A stretch of DNA of 64,000 nucleotides from Benzoatithermus sp963720725 (GTDB taxonomy: Bacteria; Pseudomonadota; Alphaproteobacteria; Geminicoccales; Geminicoccaceae). The number at the start of each line of letters is the position of its first letter. Position 1 is the stretch's first letter. The stretch lies in NCBI GenBank assembly GCA_963720725.1, contig CAVRGN010000013.1, forward strand, positions 1-64,000, written 5' to 3'. Position numbers and translations under genes: made by a program. Below, in pieces: positions 27,875-36,446 of the stretch. Under the pieces are notes generated by a model. It was not told the origin of the DNA. It saw only the letters and a program-made list of their open reading frames with translations, and did not search any database.

Positions 27875-30286
27875 AGCTCCTGCTGGTGTCGTGGCATTTC
27901 CCGCCGCACAACACGATCGCGGCGATCAGGCTAGGCAAGCTTTCGGCCTTCCTCCAGGCGCGAGGCCACGATGTCCGGGTGATCACCTCGGTCAAGCCGA
28001 ATGCCGACTGCTCGCTGAACTCTTGAACTCGACCATGATCGGGTTACGCGCACCCCGTTCCTCGACGTCGACGCCGTCGTGAACCCCTTGGCTTGGCGGG
28101 ACCGTCTTCGCGCTAGATTGGTCGAGCGCCGTGGCTCGCCACTAGTGGCGCCACGTACCACACGCAGCGGCGGTCAGAGCTGGCTGTCGAAGCTCTATCG
28201 GGAGCTCGTCTTCGTTCCTGACCGCTACAATGGCTGGATACTCCCGCTATTCCTTTCCTTAAGGCGATTGCTAGCCGGCTGGACGCCGGATCTGATCATG
28301 GTTTCGGGGCCGCCATTCTCGGCGTTCGTGGCCGTCGCGGTGTTCGGATCTTGGGCCAAGGTGCCATGGATCGCCGAGTTCCGCGACCGCTGGGCCGACG
28401 ACCCCTATGCCCTGATTCCAGATTGGCGTCGCGTTATCGATCGCCGGCTGGAGGCCTGGAGCGTCAGCCGTGCCGCCGGGCTGATCACCGTCTCGGAACC
28501 ATGGTCGCGCCATTACGCTCGTCGCTACCGCCTGCCGGTAGTCACGGCAATGAATGGCTTCGATCCGCGCGATTTTCGCGATCTGCCGATAGGAATTTCC
28601 CCTTCCGATCTTCCGCTGCGGCTGGTCTATACTGGGTTCGTCTACCCGGAACGCCGCGACCCGACGCGATTGTTCCTGGCGGTGCGCGCCAGCGGCTTGG
28701 GGCCGGGCGAGGTGCGGATCATCTTTTTCGGCAGTCGCAGCGACTATCTTCAAGCCCGCATCGACGAGGTCGGCGTCCGTGACTGGGTTGAAGTGCGGGA
28801 TTCGGTGCCCTACGCCGAGGCGCTTCGGCGGCAGGCGCAGGCGGACATCCTCCTGCTGCTGCAATGGGACGATCCTGCCGACGAGAGCAATGTTCCGGGC
28901 AAGGTCTTTGAATATCTGGCTGCCCGGCGTCCGATCCTGGGCCTAGGTCCGCTGCAGGGCATCCCGGCCCGCCTGATTCGCGAGCGGCGCGCCGGGTTCT
29001 TCAGCAACGATACCCGAGCGATCACCACGCAGTTGCAGCTTTGGGCCAACGAAAAGCGGCGCAACGGCGCTGTTGCGCCGCTGCCGCCGGAGGTCAGCGC
29101 CGGCCTTGAGCGCGATCAGCAATATGCCTTGATCGAACGCTTCCTAGGCCAGATCCACGCCGAACGGACGGCGGGCACGCGACGCGGAGAAATCGGCCGG
29201 ACGGCCAGCTTGGCGGCGATCTTGCGCAGCCCATGCTTCGCCTCCGCCGACAGCTCGCGGCTGGAGCGGCCGGCGCTTTGCGTCATCGTCGATACCGAGG
29301 CGGACTTCGACTGGACCGGCCCCTTTTCGCGCGAGGAACACAGCTTGCGCTCGATCGCCGGAATTGGGCGGGTCCAGGAACTCTTCGACCGTTTCGGGGT
29401 GCGGCCCACCTATCTGGTCGACTATCCGGTCGCCACCGATCCTGCCGCCATCCGCACCTTGGGAGCACTTCTGGACCAGGGTCGTTGCGACATCGGCGTA
29501 CAGCTCCACGCCTGGACCACACCACCATTCGACGAGTTGCTGTGCGAGCGCAACTCGTACGGCTGCAACCTGCCGAGGCACCTACAGGAGGCGAAGCTCG
29601 CAACCCTAATGGCGGCCGTCGCGCGCGCCTTCACGATCAAGCCCCGGGTGTTCAAGGCTGGCCGCTACGGCTTCGCCGACGTTTCCGCCGAGTTGCTGGA
29701 GGAAGCCGACTTCCTGGTGGACACCAGCGTGCTGCCGTTCACCGCCCTCACTCAACAGGGCGGGCCGACGTTCCACGGCGTGCCGGATGGCCCCTACTGG
29801 TTCGGTCAACGGCGCCCGATGCTCGAACTGCCGGTGACACGCCATTTTGCCGGGCTGCTGCGCCGGTGCGCCCCTGGGCGCGTGCACCGTCTCGTCGACA
29901 ACCGTCTCGGTCGCGGTATCCGACTGCCCGGCATCTTCGCCCGCCTCGGCCTGCTCGACCGGCTGACCCTGACCCCGGAAGGCATGACCTACGAGAACAT
30001 GCGCGATCTCGCGGCAGGCTTGGTTGCCGATGGCCGCCGCGTGCTGACCCTTTCGTTCCACAGCCCGTCGCTGGCTCCCGGCAATACGCCCTATGTGCGG
30101 AGCGAAGCGGAGTTGCAGTCCTTCCTGGAGCGGCTCGGCCGGTTCGTGACCTACTTTCTCGAGGATCTCGGCGGCAAGCCCCGAACAGCGCTGCAGTTGC
30201 ACCAGGAGCTGCTGCCGGGTGGCCATCCGTTCGCGGAGAAGGGTCGCCGGTCAGGCCAGGTTTCGACCGCTTCGCCGGGCGCCTGA
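27871..30286 (+). CDS. Second GT4-WalW deacetylase fusion, split by a +1 frameshift near 28020
   Basis: From ATG 27871 the frame reads MKLLLVSWHFPPHNTIAAI up to a stop at 28026. One base less near 28020 (CTGAACTC to CTGACTC) would continue it smoothly into LDHDRVTRTPFLDVDAVVNP and the long open frame to 30286, giving ~804 residues. The GT4 part (to ~29150) has WIAEFRDRWADDPY, VTAMNGFDPRDF and RLVYTGFVYPERRDPT; the WalW-type deacetylase part has IVDTEADFDWTGPF, LHAWTTPPFDE, FKAGRYGFADV and LSFHSPSLAPGNTPY. Same two-domain plan as 3244-5613, though with clearly different sequence. As written, translation could restart at the GTG at 28079, losing the first ~70 residues of the glycosyltransferase. 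Either sequence error or real truncation. Confidence 0.8.
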
Positions 30287-30292
30287 GGCTCC

Positions 30293-31522
30293 ATGGTGGA
30301 CCGGCTGCGCGTACTCACCTTCACCTCGCTCTACCCGAACGCGGCAATGCCCAATTTCGGCGTCTTCGTCGAGAACCGCATCCGCAGAGTCGCCGAGACC
30401 GGCGAGGCCGAAGTCCGCGTCGTCGCCCCGGTGCCCTGGTTTCCCAGCGGCTCGCCCAGGTTCGGCCGCTACGGCACATGGGCGCGGGTCCCGCACCGTG
30501 AGGTCCGCCACGGCCTCGAGGTGGTGCATCCCAGATACCCTTTGGTCCCCAAGGTCGGTATGCTCGGGCACCCGCTGGCCATGGCCGCCGGCGCGCTGCC
30601 CGCGATTCGCGGCTTGCGGGCGGCCGGCTTCGATTTCGACCTGATCGACGCGCATTTCTACTTTCCCGACGGCGTCGCCGCGCTGCTGCTCGGATCGGTT
30701 CTGCAACGGCCGGTGGCGATCACGGCGCGAGGATCCGACCTGAACCTGTATCCGCGGCGTCATCCACTGGTGCGCCGCGTCATCGCCTGGAGCGCGCGAC
30801 GGGCCGCCGCTTCGATCGCGGTCTCTGCCGCTCTGGGCGAGGTCCTCGCCCATCTCGGAACACCGCCCGGCCGTCTGCATGTTCTCCGCAATGGTGTCGA
30901 CCTCGACCTGTTCCGACCGCTCGACCGTGGATGCGCGCGGCGCGAACTCGGAGTGGCCGGAACCGTACTCCTGTCGATTGGCAATCTGATCGAACTCAAA
31001 GGGAATCACTTGGCAATAGAGGCACTCACGATGCTGCCCGACTGCCAGCTGATCATCGCGGGCACTGGGCCTGAACGCCGACGCCTCGAAGCTCTTGCCA
31101 GCTCACTAGGGGTGGCTTCGCGGGTCCGTTTTCTAGGCGAGATAGCGCATGGCGGGTTGGCATCGGTCTACAGCGCTGCCGACGTGATGATTCTGGCTTC
31201 CAGCCGCGAAGGCTGGCCGAACGTGGTCCTGGAAGCCATGGCCTGCGGCACGCCCGTGGTCGCCACCGTAGCAGGGGGCGTGCCCGAGATGCTGACCGTT
31301 CCGGCCGCAGGCCGGCTTGTCCGCCGACGCACGGCCCCGGCCTTGTCGGATGCTGTCAGCGAACTTCTTGCCGATCGACCCGATCGCCACGCCACCCGGC
31401 GGCACGCCGAGCTCTTTTCCTGGGAAAGCACCACGAAGGGGCAGCTGGCGATCTTCCACGCCATCTCGGCGCAGAACGGTAGGGCGACGAACCAAGCGAC
31501 GGCGATCTCGGGCCACAGTTGA
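30293..31522 (+). CDS. GT4 family glycosyltransferase
   Basis: 409 residues, last gene of the exosortase-locus run. N-terminus VLTFTSLYPNAAMPNFGVF with FVENR is typical of GT4 enzymes near PEP-CTERM EPS loci. Further motifs are DLIDAHFYFPDGVAALLL, TARGSDLNLYPRRHP, VLRNGVDLDLFRPL, LSIGNLIELKGNHLA and the donor-site REGWPNVVLEAMACGTPVV. It lies six bases after the fusion gene. It should add a further sugar in the cytoplasm; which sugar cannot be told from sequence. Confidence 0.88.
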   Translation: MVDRLRVLTFTSLYPNAAMPNFGVFVENRIRRVAETGEAEVRVVAPVPWFPSGSPRFGRYGTWARVPHREVRHGLEVVHPRYPLVPKVGMLGHPLAMAAGALPAIRGLRAAGFDFDLIDAHFYFPDGVAALLLGSVLQRPVAITARGSDLNLYPRRHPLVRRVIAWSARRAAASIAVSAALGEVLAHLGTPPGRLHVLRNGVDLDLFRPLDRGCARRELGVAGTVLLSIGNLIELKGNHLAIEALTMLPDCQLIIAGTGPERRRLEALASSLGVASRVRFLGEIAHGGLASVYSAADVMILASSREGWPNVVLEAMACGTPVVATVAGGVPEMLTVPAAGRLVRRRTAPALSDAVSELLADRPDRHATRRHAELFSWESTTKGQLAIFHAISAQNGRATNQATAISGHS

Positions 31523-31558
31523 CTTCCAACCCGCCCCGCCGCTAGAGATTGCGGGCGT

Positions 31559-31652
31559 GGAGACGTGGCCGAGTGGCTGAAGGCGGCGGTTTGCTAAACC
31601 GTTATAGGGGCCCAAACCCCTATCGGGGGTTCGAATCCCCCCGTCTCCGCCA
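31559..31652 (+). tRNA. tRNA-Ser (anticodon GCU), CCA encoded
   Basis: Acceptor arms GGAGACG (31559-31565) and CGTCTCC (31642-31648) pair perfectly, followed by G and an encoded CCA. The D arm is GCC/GGC. The anticodon loop TTGCTAA gives GCU, for Ser codons AGC/AGU. The long variable arm ATAGGGG/CCCCTAT is typical of class II tRNA-Ser, and the T arm GGGGG-TTCGAAT-CCCCC is perfect. It marks the border between the conserved EPS locus and the mobile-looking region to the right, a common integration site. Confidence 0.97.
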
Positions 31653-31772
31653 AATCAAAGACTTAGCTACAAAGAGGCAGACAGTGGCAGCCATGCGGCA
31701 GCCGCCCATAGCTACCATAGAGCTACCTCGGGCGTCGAGATTGCCCGCGGGAGCCGTCGATCCCACGCCGGA

Positions 31773-32006
31773 ATGGGCCAAGACCCGCTCGACGCCGCGA
31801 TGATGCGGACGCTGCAGCATGGCGGCGGGCTCCACCTCCTGCGGCAGGAGCTCGGCCGCGATCTGGACGTGTCCTACAAGTCGGCCTTCGTCCTGGCCCA
31901 CAACCTGGGCGAGGCGATGGCGGCCGATCAGGCGAAGTACCAGCCCAAGAGGCACGTCGAGGTGGACGGCGCCTACTTTGACAGCAAGCTCTATAATGCC
32001 GGATAG
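31773..32006 (+). mobile_element. IS1595-family transposase stump
   Basis: A 77-codon frame reads LRQELGRDLDVSYKSAFVLA, then HNLGEAMAADQAKYQPKRHV and VEVDGAYFDSKL. That is the helix-turn-helix to first-Asp segment of IS1595-type DDE transposases. The usual zinc-ribbon N-terminus and the rest of the DDE domain are missing, and no terminal inverted repeats were found, so this is an inactive remnant. It starts ~120 bases after tRNA-Ser. Confidence 0.65.
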
Positions 32007-32026
32007 ACCCACTGCCAGGACCGCGG

Positions 32027-32600
32027 CTATCCCGCGCGGTGGTGGGCATAGGTCGCGTCCAGACGCTCGCGCAGATATTCGGCACCGGTAATCGCCAGAT
32101 AGCGCGGCGGCCGGTCGGGGCCGGTGCGGCGGGGCAGACATTCAACCACTGCGTCGGGGTTGGGGTCGAGGAAAAAGGCGATCGACAGCCGGTCGCGACC
32201 GCCCGGGCTCGCGACCCGATGGGGCGTTGAGACGTAGATGTCGATGGTCCAACGCATCAGGCAGTCGCCGATGTTGCAGACGAAGGCGTCACCGACGATC
32301 GGAGCCTGGATCGGGACGGCGACGATGGTCCCGTATAGCGCGCGGTATTCATCATCGCGCTCTGACGCGTATGCCGGAATCCGAGCCGGGCCGGTATGCA
32401 GGTTCGGGTTTCTCGATCGAGGAATGGTCTGTTCAGCAAGCGCTTGGCGTGCGATCGGTTCGTGTGGCGGTCGCCAGCGCAAGGCCGTGTGTCGGTCACG
32501 CTGGCGTAACGGGCGATGCTCTGGGACGGCATCGACGGGCGGCCCGGGGATCGGCGCGTACCAGAGCCGCACTTGAGGCGGGAGCGCAATCGGGGGCAGA
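32027..32600 (-). pseudogene. Degraded isopenicillin-N-synthase-like 2OG-Fe(II) oxygenase
   Basis: The last ~90 residues of a minus-strand frame read GDAFVCNIGDCLMRWT, YVSTPHRVASPGGRDRLSI and PPRYLAITGAEYLRERLDAT, the C-terminal Fe/2OG-binding and tail motifs of isopenicillin N synthase family oxygenases (the His in TPHRV is the distal metal ligand and the Arg in GRDRLSI the 2OG contact). Further upstream only traces remain (LPPQVRLWYAPIPGPP near 32570), and the HxD iron motif is absent or out of frame. Lacking the N-terminal two thirds, it should be inactive. Confidence 0.65.
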
Positions 32601-32636
32601 CTGCGGCGGCGCGAGGAACACGGCGGAGGATAGAGC

Positions 32637-33794
32637 ATGGTCCGGCGGACTGCGAGGATGGCGAGTCTCGTCCTGGGGTCCTGGCTTCTGGCGGGGAGCC
32701 TTCCCGTCCATGGCGAGAATGCCTGCCCCAGCATCGACGGACCGAAATGCCGGACCGCGCTGCCAACCGGGATCGACATGGCCTATCTCGAGACCGGGCC
32801 CACGGACGGCCCGGCCGTGATCCTGGTTCACGGGCTGACCGACAGCAGCCGCTCCTGGTCGACGACCATGGACGCCTTGCATCAGCTCGATCCGGCCCTG
32901 CACGTCCTCGCGATCGACTTGCGGGGCCACGGGGCGAGCTCGATGCCAGCGGTGGCCGAGTGCGCGCCGGCGCCCGAAAAGTGCTTCCGCATGACCGACT
33001 TCGCTGCCGACCTTGAGGCCTTCATCGCCGCCAAGGGGATCGCGAGAGCGACGCTGGCCGGGCATTCGCTTGGTAGCTTCGTCGTGCAGCAGGTGGCGCT
33101 GGACCGTCCCGAGCTGGTCGAGCGGACGGTCCTGGTCGCGACCGCGGCGCGCGGGGTGGACAATGTGGCATTGCGCGACTTCGTGCTGAAGGAGCCGGTC
33201 GAGGGCAGTTGGAAGGCGGCGCTGGAGGCCAAAGGCAAGAAGTACCCGGATGATTTCTACGAGCTGACCCCGCTCGACGCGGATCCGAACGCCATGGAGT
33301 GGATGGCCAAGAACTGGGTGGTCGACCCGGTGGCGCCCGAAGCGTTCCTCAAGCCCTACACGCCGGAAACCGCGGCGGTGAAGCTAGGCACCTGGATCGG
33401 CGCCACCAAGGCGCTGCTCGCCACCGACAACCGGGCGCGCCTGCCGGCGCTCGCCGTGCCGACGCTGGTGCTCTGGGGGACACAGGACAGCATCTTCCTC
33501 GCCGACCCGGACCAGGCCGAGATCAAGGCGGCGCTGGCGGCGGCAGCCAACGACCACGGAACCAAGGCGTTCTGGAAGCAGTACGGCCTGCGGCCGTTGC
33601 CGGCCTCGGGCGTGCAGGAGGACGACATCGGCCATAACACGCAGTGGGGTGCGCCCGAGCAGGTCGCGGCCGACATCGATGCCTTCATCAAGGACGGCCG
33701 CCCGCAGCCCGGGCTGCCGCGCAGCGAGGCGCCGGCGCAGATTGGCGAGGTCGTCGTCGATCCCGACCACACCATGATCCAGAGCTGGCCCTGA
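32637..33794 (+). CDS. Exported alpha/beta hydrolase
   Basis: 385 residues. The N-terminus MVRRTARMASLVLGSWLLAG is a signal peptide. The alpha/beta hydrolase fold shows VILVHGLTDSSRSW (oxyanion region), LRGHGASS, the nucleophile elbow LAGHSLGSFV with Ser, a candidate acid Asp in LVLWGTQDSIF, and a His near the end in EDDIGHNTQWGAP. All catalytic elements are present, so it is probably an active periplasmic esterase or lipase-like enzyme of unknown substrate. A GGAGG site lies a few bases upstream of the ATG. Convergent with the DISARM operon. Confidence 0.82.
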   Translation: MVRRTARMASLVLGSWLLAGSLPVHGENACPSIDGPKCRTALPTGIDMAYLETGPTDGPAVILVHGLTDSSRSWSTTMDALHQLDPALHVLAIDLRGHGASSMPAVAECAPAPEKCFRMTDFAADLEAFIAAKGIARATLAGHSLGSFVVQQVALDRPELVERTVLVATAARGVDNVALRDFVLKEPVEGSWKAALEAKGKKYPDDFYELTPLDADPNAMEWMAKNWVVDPVAPEAFLKPYTPETAAVKLGTWIGATKALLATDNRARLPALAVPTLVLWGTQDSIFLADPDQAEIKAALAAAANDHGTKAFWKQYGLRPLPASGVQEDDIGHNTQWGAPEQVAADIDAFIKDGRPQPGLPRSEAPAQIGEVVVDPDHTMIQSWP

Positions 33795-33849
33795 GGTGTG
33801 GCCTCAAGCAGGCGCAACCTCGCCGTTCCGTCGGCCGGCCCAGCAACGG

Positions 33850-34644
33850 CTAGGTGGCGGCGAGACGAAGCAGGAGGCCGTCGCCAATCAGCTTGTCAAT
33901 ATGACGCTCGATTGCGCTGGCAATCTCCCGAGAGCGCGCCAATAGACCAATCTCAATATTTCTAAGCTGGGCAGCTTCTGTCAAGTTGGCAGATCCCACA
34001 AAAGCTATCGTGCTATCCACCACTATGCACTTTGCGTGTAGGCTGGCGCGCGACTGGTCATCAAAAAGAAGCGCTCGGGGATCGTAGAAGATTTCTGGCA
34101 CCGCTTGACCGGGCCATTCCTGCGTGACGAAGCGTCGACTGAACCGGCGCAGGATAGCGTCGTTGCTGGAGGTATCGCCATGGCGGCGCGAGATATCCAG
34201 GCAGAGGCGGACTGCTAGGCCCGGATATTGCACCATACGCTCGGCCAGAGCTGCGAATACTTTACGACCTTGATACACGGCAAAGCCGACCACCAAGACC
34301 CGGTTTTCAGCGCAAGCAAACAGATCGCGAACGACTACAGCCGTATTACAACTCCGGACGGAAAGCTCTGGTCCGGTGGTAACTAGGTCAAGTAGGCAAG
34401 CGTCTCCGCCTGCAGCCCGCTCAACCAGTACAGTATCCAGAAGCAATGCGGCATGCTCCGGCTTCAGCCCAGCGTTGATTAAGGCAGCGAGCTCGTCCGC
34501 TGCCGCGTTACAGCTATCCGGTGCTGCGTGCTGCACCGTGAAGCGTGAAGCTGGCGCAACTATTGTTCCCATTCGTAGTGCGACACTTAGGGTGGCTAGA
34601 GTCGAATGCTGCAAGGCGCGAAGATGTGGAATTGGTCCACTCAA
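33850..34644 (-). CDS. drmC: DISARM protein DrmC (phospholipase D-like)
   Basis: 264 residues beginning at a TTG that overlaps the drmB stop (TTGA, 34644-34641). It contains one clear PLD motif, HAKCIVVDSTIAFVGSANLT (HxK-x4-D then GSAN), and ends in a helical tail (RNIEIGLLARSREIASAIER). Single-HKD PLD proteins of this size placed right after drmB are the DrmC component of DISARM; DrmC has been reported dispensable for some DISARM activity. The frame is open back to 34746, but the extra residues overlap drmB and are unlikely. Confidence 0.87.
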   Translation of the reverse strand: MSGPIPHLRALQHSTLATLSVALRMGTIVAPASRFTVQHAAPDSCNAAADELAALINAGLKPEHAALLLDTVLVERAAGGDACLLDLVTTGPELSVRSCNTAVVVRDLFACAENRVLVVGFAVYQGRKVFAALAERMVQYPGLAVRLCLDISRRHGDTSSNDAILRRFSRRFVTQEWPGQAVPEIFYDPRALLFDDQSRASLHAKCIVVDSTIAFVGSANLTEAAQLRNIEIGLLARSREIASAIERHIDKLIGDGLLLRLAAT

Positions 34645-36446
34645 GCGAAGAATGCCGCGCCCGGGGTGGTGACGGTGGGCACCACCAGCGCCCGGTCCAG
34701 CCAGTCGTTGCGCTGCTCGCAGCTTGTCTCCGCTATCAAGAGGCACCCGTGACAGGCACCGCCGTGAAGGCGAAGTGGATCATGGGCCGCGGTCGGGTCA
34801 TGCTCGGCACAAACAGGGTCATTGGAGCACAACCTCGCCGCCTCAAGCGCCGACAACAAGTGCTCTCCGACTCGTCGCCCGGCCTCGACCAGCCCGCCCT
34901 CCGCATCGGACGTCCCGGTGTGAATCAAGATACCATACATGCTCTTTTCATGCAGGGCGTACACCCGCTCCCGCAGCGACGCTGACGGGTAACCGCAGTC
35001 CAGCGCGATCTGGGTCAGCAGCAGATGCGAGAGCGAGTGGAGCATGACGTAGGCGGCGCCCGGCCAATTCCGCTTCGACTTCGGTCGCTCCAACTCCCAT
35101 TGCTGACAGCCGCGCATCAGCAAGGCCGCGCGCTGCTTGACGGCACCGCGGGCGAGCCAAGCCTGGATGTCAGCGGGCCGGAATACGAGGAAGATGCCCT
35201 CGCCGCGATTGTCGATGGCCGGGAGCCACTCACGATTGACGTCGAGAGCCGCCGTCTCGACACCCAAATCTAGCTCGCCGTTGGCATCCGCGCCGGCAGC
35301 CTCGAAGCGGGTAAAGCCGACCTGGGCAACCACCTCGCGCAGGCGATGCGCGAGCACTACCCGCTCCAGCCGCTGCAATGCCGGCGCGCCGATGTCCCAG
35401 TCGCTGCGAGACAGTGCCTCGGCATAAAACGGGCTCTCCGGTCCATCCTTGCCGCGCGTCCCGACTGCGACATCAAGCAGGTCGAACTCAGCCACCTTAA
35501 CCGGCAGGTCCGGTCCGGCAGCACCCTGTCCCCTGCGTTTCTGAATTAGCGCGAATGCATCTGCATCCGTCAGCCCGTCGATGGCCTTCGCAACGTCCGG
35601 AATGGTCCGGAAGATCGCCAGCTTGGTGACGTCATCGACGGCCTGGAGGATATTCCAAACCGGGTCGAGCCGTTCTGCGCCGGAAACGAAGTCCTGAGGC
35701 AGCGAGATCACGCTGAAGAGCTGAGGAAAATAGGCGTTGCTCGCGCTGCGAACCAGGAGCCGTAGAGGTTGAGTGCAGTCCTCTTCGGTATGCGGGCCGA
35801 GCCACGGGCGGCGACCCTTGCAGGTACCGAGTGCGCGCGTGTCGAAGCCGAGCGCATCGTAAAGGGGGCGAGGCGCGATCGCGCACTCGCAGCCGACAAC
35901 TGTTTCGGAGATGTCCCCGCTGGTGCCGCGCTCCTCGAGCCACATTGCCCGGCCACAGGAGGGGCCAGTGCCGCGGTGTGCGAATACGCGCCAGTCGAGC
36001 TCATCGAGGTGCCCGCGCGGGCAGCCGCAGACGAACCGTACCGGCACCACTTGGACGGTCCGCGTCGGTCGTGTTGTGTCGTCCCTGAACTTGCCATTGG
36101 CCAGGGCGTCGAAGCGCAACAGTCGGCGCCTCCGCCACTGGCCTCCTGGGCCAGTCGCCTTTGCCTCTTGTACCAGGAACCACTCGGGGAAGATCCGCGC
36201 TCCGATCGAGGCGCGCTTGGCGCCGGGGCGCTCGTCGAAGGGTGGCGGTTTCACCAGCCGGACGTCTAGTAGTTGCAGCGTGCGCATCAGCTTGGCTCGG
36301 AGGCGCGGCTCGTGGATCTCTTCCTTGCGATCGCCATAGCGCCAGCTCTGCAATCCTTCGATCAGCACCGCTCGGTCCGGCAGGTCGACCATGGCGCCGG
36401 GGCCAAAGGTTGTCAGCACCTGGCTCTGGCGCAGGAAGTCCTTCAT
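34641..36446 (-). CDS. drmB: DISARM protein DrmB (DUF1998)
   Basis: 601 residues, ATG at 36446. The N-terminus FLRQSQVLTTFGPGAMVDLP is the usual DrmB opening. Cys motifs VCGCPRGHLDELDW and HGGACHGCLLIAETSCEQ are putative zinc sites of the DUF1998 domain in the C-terminal third, and YVMLHSLSHLLLTQIALDCG is typical of DUF1998. In known DISARM systems DrmA and DrmB form a complex that senses unmodified or 5'-overhang DNA. The start overlaps the drmA stop (TGATG), the end overlaps drmC: tight translational coupling. The gene is intact. Confidence 0.9.
   Translation of the reverse strand: MKDFLRQSQVLTTFGPGAMVDLPDRAVLIEGLQSWRYGDRKEEIHEPRLRAKLMRTLQLLDVRLVKPPPFDERPGAKRASIGARIFPEWFLVQEAKATGPGGQWRRRRLLRFDALANGKFRDDTTRPTRTVQVVPVRFVCGCPRGHLDELDWRVFAHRGTGPSCGRAMWLEERGTSGDISETVVGCECAIAPRPLYDALGFDTRALGTCKGRRPWLGPHTEEDCTQPLRLLVRSASNAYFPQLFSVISLPQDFVSGAERLDPVWNILQAVDDVTKLAIFRTIPDVAKAIDGLTDADAFALIQKRRGQGAAGPDLPVKVAEFDLLDVAVGTRGKDGPESPFYAEALSRSDWDIGAPALQRLERVVLAHRLREVVAQVGFTRFEAAGADANGELDLGVETAALDVNREWLPAIDNRGEGIFLVFRPADIQAWLARGAVKQRAALLMRGCQQWELERPKSKRNWPGAAYVMLHSLSHLLLTQIALDCGYPSASLRERVYALHEKSMYGILIHTGTSDAEGGLVEAGRRVGEHLLSALEAARLCSNDPVCAEHDPTAAHDPLRLHGGACHGCLLIAETSCEQRNDWLDRALVVPTVTTPGAAFFA

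Noticed and set aside
31549..31803. Open frame across tRNA-Ser
   Set aside because: It reads through the tRNA gene and has no protein signature.
33792..33806. TGAGG-N5-CCTCA hairpin between the hydrolase and drmC
   Set aside because: Five-base stem without T run; too weak to call a terminator.
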